Source of the DNA: an uncultured Elusimicrobia bacterium
GTDB taxonomy: Bacteria; Elusimicrobiota; Endomicrobiia; Endomicrobiales; Endomicrobiaceae
Assembly (NCBI GenBank): GCA_900321055.1
Contig: ONUQ01000015.1
Coordinates: 1 to 21,896 of the forward strand
Direction: 5' to 3'
DNA: 21,896 nt
Positions 1 to 8,241 of this stretch are shown here, in pieces (position 1 is the first letter of the stretch; the number at the start of each line of letters is the position of its first letter). The position numbers and the translations under genes are program-made. The notes under the pieces were generated by a model, which had not been told where the DNA came from, ran no database searches, and was given only the letters and a program-made list of their open reading frames with translations.

Positions 1-54
1 GCAGGAGGCAGAAAAGGAGTAGAAGGGAATATAGGAGTAAAATATAGCTTGTAA
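1..54 (+). CDS. C-terminal end of a truncated gene, possibly an outer-membrane beta-barrel protein
   Basis: Frame 1 is open from the window edge to a TAA at 52-54 and encodes 17 residues ending in GNIGVKYSL. Alternating small, polar and aromatic residues ending in a hydrophobic residue resemble the last strand of an outer-membrane barrel or autotransporter. A good intrinsic terminator follows about 40 bases later, which supports a real plus-strand gene end here. The fragment is too short to name the family; the barrel idea is inference only. Confidence 0.45.
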   Translation, partial: AGGRKGVEGNIGVKYSL

Positions 55-94
55 GTATCAAATAAACCCGAAAGAAAAAAATAGAGAAAAAATA

Positions 95-128
95 AAAAGG
101 ATACTATCAAAAGATAGTATCCTTTTTT
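95..128 (+). terminator. Intrinsic terminator after the left-edge gene
   Basis: A perfect 14-base stem (95-108 with 113-126) surrounds an AAAA loop. The right arm ends in a run of six T. It lies between convergent genes, and the left arm begins with an A run, so it could also stop recR transcripts arriving on the minus strand. Confidence 0.85.
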
Positions 129-407
129 ATTCGGAGCAATTATTTAAATAATAATATTAATAAAACTTAATTTATTAAAAGTTCAAATAATATAATTGTG
201 TTCTCATTAGTTTAACAGATAGAATTTGGTAGAATTCTTATATAGAAACTCAAATAATAAAGAAATGTTTTTATATGTATGATATAAAAGTTGTTAAAGT
301 ATAATCAAAAAACATATTATTAGAGCTAATCAGTCAAATGTTATTTAAAAACTGAAATAAAATTACAGACGAGATTTTTACGGTTAAATTGTATGACTTT
401 ATTTCGG
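129..407. other. Intergenic stretch with no recognised gene
   Basis: These are 279 very AT-rich bases between the terminator and the recR stop codon. Stops are frequent in all frames. I see no tRNA-like fold, no convincing promoter and no repeat longer than a few bases. Confidence 0.6.
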
Positions 408-1010
408 CTACATTTCTTTCCTGCCGGCAATTGCTTTTGATATTGTTACCTCATCGGCATACTCAATATCTCCGCCTACCGGCATACCGTAACCAAGTCG
501 TGAAACTTTTATTCCTAAAGGCTTTATCAGCTGTGCAAGATAAACTGCGGTAGTTTCACCTTTAGAATCCATATCCGTGGCAAGTATAACTTCTTTTATG
601 TTATCTTGTTTTAATCTTGAAATTAATTTATCAATCCTTATATCTTTTGGACCTATAGCATCAAGCGGAGATAAAGCACCGCCTAATACAAAATATAAAC
701 CATTAAAATCTTCATTTTTTACTTTACTTACAGCTATTAAATCTTGAGGTGTTTCTACTACACAGAGCAACTCTGTATCTCTTGAACTGTCTTTGCATAT
801 AGGACAAGGGTCTGATTCGCTTAAATTATAACAAATAGAACATACTTTAACTTTTTGTCTTGCCGTTTGTATTGCTTCAATAAAAGATTTTGCTTCAATA
901 TCCGACATTTTTAATATATGATAACATAATCTTTCTGCCATTTTAGGGCCTACACCGGGCAACTTTTTGATTACTGATATCATTTTTTCAACTGTTTGAG
1001 GTCTATTCAT
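408..1010 (-). CDS. recR: Recombination mediator protein RecR
   Basis: RecR works with RecF and RecO to load RecA onto gapped single-stranded DNA. The 200-residue length is normal for the family. An N-terminal helix-hairpin-helix reads LPGVGPKMAERL (17-28). A four-cysteine zinc finger follows at C57, C60, C69 and C72. The Toprim domain runs from about 79 to 165 and includes E86 in VVETPQD and the acidic segment ATDMDSKGE. The C-terminal signature PVGGDIEYADE (177-187) is typical. The ATG lies 2 bases after the dnaX stop, so the two are probably co-transcribed and translationally coupled. Many bacteria have ybaB/ebfC between dnaX and recR; here it is absent. Confidence 0.97.
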   Translation of the reverse strand: MNRPQTVEKMISVIKKLPGVGPKMAERLCYHILKMSDIEAKSFIEAIQTARQKVKVCSICYNLSESDPCPICKDSSRDTELLCVVETPQDLIAVSKVKNEDFNGLYFVLGGALSPLDAIGPKDIRIDKLISRLKQDNIKEVILATDMDSKGETTAVYLAQLIKPLGIKVSRLGYGMPVGGDIEYADEVTISKAIAGRKEM

Positions 1011-1012
1011 TT

Positions 1013-2782
1013 CTATTCTTCCGATTCATTTTCTGAAAATTCTTCCGTCTTATTGATATTATTTTCATTTATACTGCTGTCTTTTTCTTTCTTTATAACA
1101 GAACCGCCGAACTTTTTAGCAAAACTTTCTATTTTTGAAGGAATTGCCGTCTTTGCGGTTTCTTTAAAATCTTCAACAACGGCGAATTGTTCTGCCGGAG
1201 CAGTATCGTGTTCAGGTTCTATTTTTATATCTTCTTTAACCACTCCACCGTTTTGTGCCATATCGGTTAACACCATAGAAACGGTTATATCTCTACCGCT
1301 TTTTCTTGTCATAAGTTTCCGGATTGTTTCCTGATGCATTTTTATCATATTTAAAGCTAATTGTGTACTTACCGATATTTGAAATGTATTTGCATTTAAC
1401 TCTTTAACGGTAGCATCTTTTAATGATTGTGCCGACATAGGATGTTTTCTGGAAAATTCCGTAACTATATCTTTCCAAAGTCCCATTAAGTCATTGTCAA
1501 AAGAATCGGCCATTGTAATAATTGTATTTTCTTCCGTACTTTCATGTCCTTTCATATTAGGGATTTGTACATTTTCAACTATATTTTCTGTTGCATTTGA
1601 ATGTTGGTTAGAGTTGATTTCTAATGATTCGCAGGTAACTTGTGCATTTGACAATTGTTGCTTTCCCAATTCGTTTAACTTTGCAATTAATTCCGCAACA
1701 TTATAATAAGGTTCTGCCATTTTTAATAAATATAATTCCAACAATATTCTTGGTTGATCATGCCATTTCATTTCTTCCAATGCTTTTGATATAAGATTGC
1801 TTAATCTTATGTATCTTGAAACAGGGAACAAATTTTTTTGCCTGTCATATAATTTTGTGTCTTCACCGGAAACATCCGATACTTCAGGGTTGATGGAAAA
1901 AATCATCAATTGTCTTATATGATCTCTTAAATCTCTGGCAAATTGTAAAACATTATATCCTTCTTCATAAACTTTTTTACAAATTTTTATAATGGAATCA
2001 ACATCGTTTTTTGCAATATAATCCAGTGTTTGAGATATTATTTCTTTAGGTAATAATCCTATAAGATTTCTTATATATTCCGCCGTAATTTTTCCCGTTG
2101 TTGCAGAAATTGCCTGATCTAATAAACTCAAAGCATCTCTCATTGAACCGCCTGAAGCATTTATAATAATTTTTAATGCTTCATCGTCTATCTCAAAGTT
2201 ATCTTTTATTGCAATGTTTTTTATTGCTTTAGAAATTTCGTTAGTTGATAAAAGTCTAAATCTGTATTTTTGACATCTTGAAAGAATAGTAATCGGAACT
2301 TTATGTTGTTCTGTTGTGGCTAAAATAAAAATCACATGTTCAGGCGGTTCTTCCAATGTTTTAAGTAAAGCATTAAAAGCTCCCGCGGATAATTGATGAA
2401 CTTCATCTATAATATAAATTTTATATTTTGATGATGTTGCACCGAATTTAACATTTTCTCTGATTTCTCTGATATTATCTACACCTGTGTTTGATGCGGC
2501 ATCTATTTCCATAACATCTATACTTTGATTTTTTGCAATTTCCATACAATTTTGACATTTCCCGCAAGGTTCCGTGGTAGGACCTTCTTTACAATTTAGT
2601 GCTTTTGCAAAAATTCTTGCTATTGTGGTTTTTCCGGTTCCTCTGGGACCGCTAAACAAATATGCATGAGCAACTTTGTCTTCTCTTATTGCATTTTTTA
2701 AAGTTTGTGATATATGCTCTTGCCCGATAACTTCATTGAAAGTTGTAGGTCTGAATTTTCTGGCTAAAACTAAATATGACAT
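1013..2782 (-). CDS. dnaX: DNA polymerase III subunit gamma/tau (clamp loader ATPase)
   Basis: DnaX is the motor of the clamp loader that places the beta sliding clamp on primed DNA and organises the replisome. The 589 residues begin with the family N-terminus SYLVLARKFRP. They show a Walker A GPRGTGKT (45-52), a zinc module at C64, C73, C76 and C79, a DEVH Walker B (126-129) and an SRC arginine-finger motif (168-170). Domain III follows, then a divergent tau-like C-terminal part that ends in an acidic, Asn/Glu-rich tail. A GGGAG Shine-Dalgarno sits 5 bases before the ATG. I found no convincing programmed frameshift site at a position that would give an E. coli-like gamma form. Confidence 0.97.
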   Translation of the reverse strand: MSYLVLARKFRPTTFNEVIGQEHISQTLKNAIREDKVAHAYLFSGPRGTGKTTIARIFAKALNCKEGPTTEPCGKCQNCMEIAKNQSIDVMEIDAASNTGVDNIREIRENVKFGATSSKYKIYIIDEVHQLSAGAFNALLKTLEEPPEHVIFILATTEQHKVPITILSRCQKYRFRLLSTNEISKAIKNIAIKDNFEIDDEALKIIINASGGSMRDALSLLDQAISATTGKITAEYIRNLIGLLPKEIISQTLDYIAKNDVDSIIKICKKVYEEGYNVLQFARDLRDHIRQLMIFSINPEVSDVSGEDTKLYDRQKNLFPVSRYIRLSNLISKALEEMKWHDQPRILLELYLLKMAEPYYNVAELIAKLNELGKQQLSNAQVTCESLEINSNQHSNATENIVENVQIPNMKGHESTEENTIITMADSFDNDLMGLWKDIVTEFSRKHPMSAQSLKDATVKELNANTFQISVSTQLALNMIKMHQETIRKLMTRKSGRDITVSMVLTDMAQNGGVVKEDIKIEPEHDTAPAEQFAVVEDFKETAKTAIPSKIESFAKKFGGSVIKKEKDSSINENNINKTEEFSENESEE

Positions 2783-2806
2783 AAATACTCCCTAAAAATA
2801 CTTCTA

Positions 2807-2917
2807 TATATCCGTCAACCTATTAGCATTGTTTCTTCCTCAATACATCCGGTATCTATATAAGTTTTCTATACTTACAATACATCCGTAAATCAACCTC
2901 TATGTTTCTATCCTTCT
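2807..2917. repeat. Three degenerate copies of a 37-base tandem unit upstream of dnaX
   Basis: The 8-mer TA(T/C)ATCCG occurs at 2807, 2844 and 2881, exactly 37 bases apart each time. Copies 2 and 3 share CAATACATCCG. Copies 1 and 3 also share TCAACCT and GTTTCT in the same order, with small indels. The array stops at both ends: 2770 and 2918 do not match. It covers the dnaX leader and promoter region. The units are too diverged and too few for a CRISPR array. Confidence 0.45.
2868..2896 (-). promoter_or_regulatory. Candidate sigma70-like promoter for dnaX-recR
   Basis: On the minus strand TTGATT (2896-2891), a 17-base spacer and TATAGA (2873-2868) give a reasonable -35/-10 pair. The transcript would have a leader of about 80 bases before the dnaX ATG. 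Both hexamers match consensus at four of six positions, and in such AT-rich DNA this is suggestive only. Confidence 0.4.
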
Positions 2918-2941
2918 GCTTAAAAATTGCCAAAAGCAATT

Positions 2942-3730
2942 TTAATTAAGGTCTGCCGGTTTTTCTCTAGGTGCTAATTTTATACTATATAGAACAAACA
3001 ACCCTGCTATAATTGCTCCGACAAAATAGATAACCCATAAGTATGTATAATATTTCCCGAACATTGCAAGTATTCCCGATAAAATAAACGAACCGGGTAA
3101 AATTATAAGTCCGGTCTCAAGATATTTCCATTTAGTTTTCATTTTTGTATAAATATGTCCTAACATATAAGTGTGTCTTCTATGTCTTACAAAAGCTGCA
3201 GCAAGAAGTATTATTCCGCAAGGTGAAACCAACTGACAAATTAAATGTATTAAAATCAACTGTATTTGTGCATTATTTGAAAACCAAGTTGCATCATATA
3301 AATTTAAATTTCCGATAGTAGCAATAATTTTAGAACCGTCTACCGCCATGGAATTTGTGAGTGCAAATATTATTCCCATCAAAATTCCTATTGCATAAGA
3401 AGCAACTACGGAAGATTTTGGAGCTCCGCCTTCTCCCGGAACCCAATGCAGTATCCCCACAAAAATTGACGGTGCAATTATTCCCATAATAAAAAATTGC
3501 CTAGCCGAATTTATAATCATTGGCCAAGGATACGGTCCTATGATATTTTGTAAAGGTCTTGTAATAAAATATATTGCAAACAGTATAAAAGCTATGAATA
3601 ATTTATTATAACCGATTTCACCAAACATAAATTTTCTTATCTTGCTAACCCGTATTACTTCTATAGCCATTATAAAATATACTATGCCTGTTATTATCGG
3701 AACAAATATATTTAATAAAAATTCCTGCAT
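2942..3730 (-). CDS. Seven-helix integral membrane protein of unknown function
   Basis: I do not recognise the family. The 262 residues contain about seven hydrophobic helices (roughly 5-25, 44-61, 77-95, 107-127, 154-181, 204-224, 229-250). A basic cytoplasm-like segment VRHRRH (181-186) follows helix 5, and the tail is short and charged. The linker after helix 2 carries RPLQNIIGPYPWP, and the loop after helix 3 carries VPGEGGAPKSS. The layout recalls the 7-TM sensor modules found in front of histidine kinases, but no kinase, cyclase or HAMP domain follows. The Shine-Dalgarno (GTAGGAG) lies inside the last codons of the upstream gene and the intergenic gap is 2 bases, so the two genes are almost certainly coupled. 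No catalytic motif is visible. Confidence 0.8.
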   Translation of the reverse strand: MQEFLLNIFVPIITGIVYFIMAIEVIRVSKIRKFMFGEIGYNKLFIAFILFAIYFITRPLQNIIGPYPWPMIINSARQFFIMGIIAPSIFVGILHWVPGEGGAPKSSVVASYAIGILMGIIFALTNSMAVDGSKIIATIGNLNLYDATWFSNNAQIQLILIHLICQLVSPCGIILLAAAFVRHRRHTYMLGHIYTKMKTKWKYLETGLIILPGSFILSGILAMFGKYYTYLWVIYFVGAIIAGLFVLYSIKLAPREKPADLN

Positions 3731-3732
3731 TT

Positions 3733-4275
3733 TTAGTATTCTCCTACCACTATTTTTAAATTTTTATGTTTTATTTTGTTGTTTTTCAATTTTGAAGATT
3801 CTGCGACAAAAAATATAGGATGTTGTTTATTTTCATCTCTTACAACTTCGCAATGAACAGTCTTTTTCAATATAGTAAAAAAACTTAAATTCGGATCGTT
3901 AAAAACTATTTCAACAGCTATAAAATCTTTATTTGTCAAAATATTTTTAGATAATTTTTTATTAAAAATATCTATTTTATCCAAAGCAAAAACTATATAA
4001 AGTTTTTGATAATCATCATTATAAGGATTTAAAAAAATCAAATCCTCATTGTCCAAATGATATGTCATTTGAACTGTCTTATTTCTTTTTCCTATACACA
4101 TTAATCTGTGTGCTCCAAAATTTTTATTTGATGTGTATAGTATATCAACTGCACCGGTTTTAGTTCTTGTATCAATAGTTTTTCTTGTGGGTTTTAATCT
4201 TGCAACAAACCCCTTTTTTTCTAAATAATTAAAAACTTTTATAGAAGATTTTACCGGTTTTAATGTTATTTGCAT
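3733..4275 (-). CDS. Hypothetical protein, possibly small beta-rich (cupin-like) domain
   Basis: The 180 residues have no signal peptide and no membrane segment. The N-terminal ~45 residues are basic (FVARLKPTRKTIDTRTKTG). The middle is predicted strand-rich, with a His-containing strand pair MTYHLDNEDLIFLNP and a later SFFTILKKTVHCEVV. That spacing is reminiscent of a cupin barrel, but the match is weak and I do not assign a function. The C-terminus is Lys-rich. The gene ends VGEY, and those codons also carry the ribosome-binding site of the downstream 7-TM gene. No clear Shine-Dalgarno precedes its own ATG. It lies directly downstream of the broken yfhO-like gene on the same strand. Confidence 0.7.
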   Translation of the reverse strand: MQITLKPVKSSIKVFNYLEKKGFVARLKPTRKTIDTRTKTGAVDILYTSNKNFGAHRLMCIGKRNKTVQMTYHLDNEDLIFLNPYNDDYQKLYIVFALDKIDIFNKKLSKNILTNKDFIAVEIVFNDPNLSFFTILKKTVHCEVVRDENKQHPIFFVAESSKLKNNKIKHKNLKIVVGEY

Positions 4276-4283
4276 TTTAACAG

Positions 4284-4307
4284 TACTTTATTAAATACTT
4301 TATTAAA
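4284..4307. repeat. Perfect 12-base tandem duplication before the 180-residue gene
   Basis: TACTTTATTAAA occurs twice in a row, 8 bases upstream of the ATG at 4275. On the minus strand this places two TTTAATAAAGTA units in the untranslated leader. It is most simply a replication-slippage duplication. Confidence 0.8.
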
Positions 4308-4345
4308 CATCTTAAACAAGCATTATATAAAATTTTACTTTATTT

Positions 4346-6465
4346 TTATAGAATATGTTTTCTTTTTATGTAAAAGAATATGAAAAAAACAATAAATATT
4401 ATCCAAGATACTATTGATACCCATATACCGACAATAAAAGATAACGGTTTATATTCTATTCTTATTTTATGGTTTCCTTCATTTACGGATATTGCTTTAT
4501 ATATATAATCCGCACAAATTATTTCATATTTTTCTTTCGGATTATCAATATTACAAGCTCTCCATCCTCTTGAATAATTGTCTGTATATAAAATTATTGC
4601 CGGTTTTGTCGTTTTACATTCAAATTCTATGGAATTTTCATCAAAATATAAAATATTTAGTTTGTATTCACCTTTATCTTTTATCTCATACCGTGGTTGC
4701 TTTTCTAAAACTGCCGTATTAAATATATTAAAATCTTTTTTTGATAATAACTCAAATATTTTTTCTTTATTTGTTTCTACCTGATAATCATAAAAAACAT
4801 TTAATCTGTTTAATGTTTTAATATCAAATGCAGAAACAGTTTTAGTTTTATCATCTATCATATATTTACATCTTAACAGTCCCAATATATTTTCTTCGTT
4901 AAAACTTTTTTTCATATATGTAGTAAATTTAAAATAATTGTACAATAAGTCGGGTACGGAACCTGAAATATTTTCTGCATTATAATTTAAATTATAATAA
5001 AGGATTGAAAAAAATTTTGTTTGATTATTAAAATTACCTTTTAATGTATATTCATATTTGTAATCATTGTCAAAAACAAAAAGTTTTAAATATTGCCTTG
5101 CTACAAATATCGGTTCTATAATCAATAATAAAATCAATAATACTTTTGCAAAAAAATATTTTTTTAAAAATATAATTAAAGTAAAAATATAATAAATAGA
5201 GATGAAATAGACAAACAATAATCTAAAAATACGATGTTTTTTGATGTGTTATATTTACAATAGGTTAATAACATAGTTGCAATATTATTTTTGAAATACA
5301 GAAGTATCAGAGAAAAAATTAATAAGGAAAACAAAAAATATTTATTTATTTTTGTTTTTCCGGATAACAAATATTTTAATCCGTAAGCTAACACCGGCAA
5401 CATAAAAAAATTAACAAAAAAATTAAGTTTTACCGGACTTCTAAAAGCTGACCAAAAAGGAATAAAATTACATATTGTATCGGATATAAATTCAAAAGAT
5501 AAAAAATATAATATTAAAATAATAAAAATATATTTTAAATTTTCTTTATTATGTATGTGAATAATTGATAAAAGAACTATAATAAAAGAAGCAATGCCTA
5601 TATACTCTGAAGTTTCCCAATACCATGTGTTTATATAAGAAATAGTTGCAGGTAAAATTGATGTAATAAAATACAGAAATTTTGTATGCATTGAAAAATG
5701 ATTCAATATTGCGAATCTTCTCGCTCCTTCAAAATAAAAATCAAGACTTGGTAAAAATTGGATTAAGCATAACAATACAGATATAAAATATGAACTTATT
5801 AGTGTAATGAGTGTATATCTGTTTCTACAAAAAATAAGTATATATAAAAAAGAAATTATTGCAGAATAATATATATATTGATAATGTCCTGCAAATATTT
5901 GTAAAGATAATATGAATGAAACTATGAAAATATAAAAATAAGTTTTCTTTTCAAAAATTTTATCATAGAAATATAATAAATACGGAAACCAAACAACAGT
6001 AATTATGTTTGATAAGTGCCCTGCACAAGCATGTAAATAGAAATTACTCATAAATACTGAAATTATTGCAACAGTTAGAGAAACAAATTTATCTTTTATT
6101 TTATTGTTAATGAATAAAAATACACCAAAAGAAAAAATAAAAAAATGTAATATTAAAGATAAATTTAGTGCTTTATATACAGGTAAAAAAAAGAAAATTA
6201 TATTTGGTAAATAAAATAATGCCGTTTCCGAATTAGCTAAAAAAGGTATTCCGCAAAAAAGTTTTGTTGTCCATAAAGGAAAAGTCAGGGACAACAACTT
6301 ATCAAAACCATATTGCCTTATATTAATATAATAATTTAAATCTTTTAAATCTAATCCTGAAAAATATTATCCTAAAGGAGCAAATAATATGTCTATATGT
6401 AATACTGTAATAATTAATATTAATGCTATATAAAAGTTATTAATCTTATTGAAAATTTGTTTCAT
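4346..6465 (-). pseudogene. Disrupted YfhO-family membrane protein gene (nonsense codon plus frameshift)
   Basis: YfhO-type proteins are large multi-pass membrane proteins implicated in cell-envelope sugar or glycolipid modification. Three pieces fit one gene of about 700 codons. Piece 1 starts with ATG at 6465 (MKQIFNKINNFYIAL) and stops at an in-frame TAA at 6369-6367. Piece 2 continues in the same frame from YFSGLDLKDL through FPLWTTKLFCGIPFLANSE, many helices and FRSPVKLNFF, and stops at 5176. Piece 3 is in a frame shifted by -1 from about 5218 to 4346 and carries the family C-terminus YSRGWRAC and HKIRIEYKPLSF before a last helix. The shift lies in a T-rich membrane-helix region between 5218 and 5176. 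Two independent lesions argue for a decaying gene rather than a read error. A shorter active product from an internal start is possible but unlikely. Confidence 0.85.
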
Positions 6466-6639
6466 ACCTTTTGTATCTTTTATTCAAATATAAAATATTT
6501 GTTCTTATACACGGCTTGAATAGTTTTATCACCGGTTAAGTATATAACTTTTTTATAGAATTAAATTAATATTTGAAACAAATATTTATTGCAAAAAATT
6601 ATTATGGGAAACTCCAAAACTTTAACCGTGTTTTTAATT

Positions 6640-7245
6640 TTAATGCTCTTCGTATTCATCAAGGTAAGGTCGTGATCTGAAAAGAACTCCTATTGTTTTT
6701 GCAATTTCTTTAATTTTTGATATATCAAGTCCCGGTAATTCCACTGCCGTAATAACAACCGTCGGAATATATTCTTTTGCAAGTTTGGCAAAATTTAATA
6801 TTTCGTCAAAAGATTCTTCGTTAAACATAGGATTGTTAAGTTTATTGTGTTCTTGCGGATTTGTTCCGTTTAAACTAATTGATATTACATCCGTTAAGCC
6901 TTTTAATTGCGGTAAAATATTTTTATTATAATATCTGTTTGCAAGTCCTGCGGTATTTATTCTGATTCTGACATTTTTAGACTTCAACCATTTAGAAATT
7001 TCAATAACTTCGTTTAACCTTATCAAAGCATCTCCGTATCCGCAAAATATTATTTCACCGTATTTTGTAGGATCACCGATAGAATCTATTACCTGTTGAA
7101 CTGTCGGTTCTTTTTTTAATTTTAAGGAATGTCCTCTAAATTTTCCTGTCCATTTATATTTAATACAATACGGACATGCCATCATACAACGGTTAGTTAT
7201 ATTAAGATACAAATTGCCACCATATTTATAAGAATAGACACTCAT
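6640..7245 (-). CDS. TatD-associated radical SAM protein
   Basis: The 201 residues contain a radical SAM 4Fe-4S motif CxxxCxxC at C20, C24 and C27 (NRCMMACPYC). A GYGDAL segment (69-74) stands in the place of the usual SAM-binding GGE. The barrel strands RINTAGL and ISISLNGTN follow. This matches the small radical SAM family that repeatedly sits beside tatD; its reaction is not known to me. AAGGAG lies 6 bases before the ATG. The gene follows tatD by 92 bases on the same strand, which is the family's usual context. The C-terminus RSRPYLDEYEEH looks complete, and there is no extra FeS-binding SPASM domain. Confidence 0.88.
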   Translation of the reverse strand: MSVYSYKYGGNLYLNITNRCMMACPYCIKYKWTGKFRGHSLKLKKEPTVQQVIDSIGDPTKYGEIIFCGYGDALIRLNEVIEISKWLKSKNVRIRINTAGLANRYYNKNILPQLKGLTDVISISLNGTNPQEHNKLNNPMFNEESFDEILNFAKLAKEYIPTVVITAVELPGLDISKIKEIAKTIGVLFRSRPYLDEYEEH

Positions 7246-7337
7246 TTTATTCTCCTTAAAAATTTGTTTTCAACATTCTGTTGTTTTCGTTGTTTTTGCT
7301 ATACTTCCGTTCCTTTATAAATCATTTCGTTTTTTTA

Positions 7338-8096
7338 TTACAAATTGTATAAATCTATTGTGTTTTTAGTAATTACATTGCAAACTTCGTCAAATGCCAG
7401 ATGTTTGATTTCTGCTATTTTTTTTGCAACTTCAATAACATATGACGGTTCATTCCTTGTTCCTCTATACTTTTGCGGTGCAAGGTAAGGGCAATCTGTT
7501 TCAACTAACAGTTTATCTAACGGAACATTTTCTATAACATTAGTTAATTTAGAGGATTTCGGATATGTACACGGACCATCTATTCCTATCAAAAAACCCA
7601 TATTTAAAACTACTTTTGCCTGTTCAAAACTTCCTGAAAAACAATGAATAACACCTTTAGGTAACTGTTTAAAAGTTTTAAATATTTCTACCATATCATC
7701 ATAAGCATCCCTGCAATGAACACATATAGGTTTATTTATTTCAAGAGCAAGATTTATTTGTTTAGCAAAAATTTCTTTTTGTAAATCTTTTGAATATCCT
7801 TCAAAATGATAGTCAAGCCCTATTTCGCCGACCGCAACACATTTTTTATCATTTAATAAGATTTTTAGTTTTGTCAAAAGTTCGTCATTAAATTTATCCG
7901 CATCTTGAGGATGAAGTCCAAACATAGAATAAATTTTTTCTTGTTTGGATAGTTCTGCAACTTTATCCCAAAACGGAGGTTCGCATCCGACTTCAATAAT
8001 ATATTTTAAACCGTTATTGAAAGCCCTATCTATGACTGTTTGTCTGTCTTCATCAAATTTTGTATCACTTGTATGAGCATGTGAATCTATCAACAT
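7338..8096 (-). CDS. tatD: TatD family metal-dependent hydrolase (DNase)
   Basis: TatD proteins are TIM-barrel two-metal hydrolases with 3'-5' exonuclease or related activities in the cytoplasm. In the 252-residue form the ligands are H6 and H8 (DSHAHTSD), E91 (GEIGLDYH), H127 (VHCRDA), H151 (IHCFSG) and D201 (ETDCPYLAP). All are intact and the length is normal. I chose the ATG at 8096 because a GGAG lies 6 bases before it and the family starts M-L-I-D-S-H; the ATG at 8108 overlaps that Shine-Dalgarno. It is the first gene of a minus-strand unit with the radical SAM protein and is divergent from argB. Confidence 0.94.
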   Translation of the reverse strand: MLIDSHAHTSDTKFDEDRQTVIDRAFNNGLKYIIEVGCEPPFWDKVAELSKQEKIYSMFGLHPQDADKFNDELLTKLKILLNDKKCVAVGEIGLDYHFEGYSKDLQKEIFAKQINLALEINKPICVHCRDAYDDMVEIFKTFKQLPKGVIHCFSGSFEQAKVVLNMGFLIGIDGPCTYPKSSKLTNVIENVPLDKLLVETDCPYLAPQKYRGTRNEPSYVIEVAKKIAEIKHLAFDEVCNVITKNTIDLYNL

Positions 8097-8131
8097 AAAA
8101 AACTCCATATATTTAATTTATAATTATAATG

Positions 8132-8140
8132 ATTATATCA
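8132..8140 (-). promoter_or_regulatory. Candidate extended -10 promoter for tatD
   Basis: On the minus strand TGATATAAT (8140-8132) is a perfect extended -10 element (TGnTATAAT), about 36 bases before the tatD ATG at 8096. No good -35 is visible, which is acceptable for an extended -10 promoter. Confidence 0.5.
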
Positions 8141-8155
8141 TTTTTAGAAAGCAGG

Positions 8156-8229
8156 CGGTATATACGGTATATTTTTATAATATTTTGGGCTTTTTAGTAA
8201 AATTAATATTTAAGTTTATATATGGTATA
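8156..8229. repeat. Paired palindromic TATA-y-GGTATA elements between tatD and argB
   Basis: TATACGGTATA at 8161-8171 is a perfect odd palindrome (TATAC-G-GTATA), preceded by an overlapping direct copy CGGTATAT at 8156-8163. TATATGGTATA at 8219-8229 is a near-identical second copy, 58 bases away. They sit between the two divergent promoter candidates, where an operator could act on both. No known regulator is recognised and AT-rich composition makes chance matches possible. Confidence 0.35.
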
Positions 8230-8241
8230 TATTTGATATCT

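Noticed and set aside
996..1334. 112-codon plus-strand ORF inside dnaX
   Set aside because: It is an antisense shadow of the dnaX C-terminal coding region; hydrophobic because it reads the complement of charged Lys/Glu codons.
1833..1840. A7 run in dnaX (CAA AAA AAT) as a programmed or slippage frameshift site
   Set aside because: It lies near residue 315 within the collar domain, far before the usual gamma end point; no stimulating hairpin or Shine-Dalgarno-like element was seen.
2005..2020. Slippery heptamer A AAA AAC in the dnaX frame (GCA AAA AAC, near residue 254)
   Set aside because: A -1 shift hits a stop within a few codons and would cut off domain III, unlike a gamma subunit. Such A runs are common in this AT-rich DNA.
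2807..2917. CRISPR array
   Set aside because: Only three units with a short conserved core, diverged repeats, no uniform spacers and no cas genes nearby.
6480..6560. 26-codon open stretch on the minus strand ending VYKNKYFIFE just upstream of the yfhO-like ATG, possibly the end of another decayed gene
   Set aside because: Its position fits a gene end, but there is a stop directly upstream, no recognisable motif and no start; too short to call.
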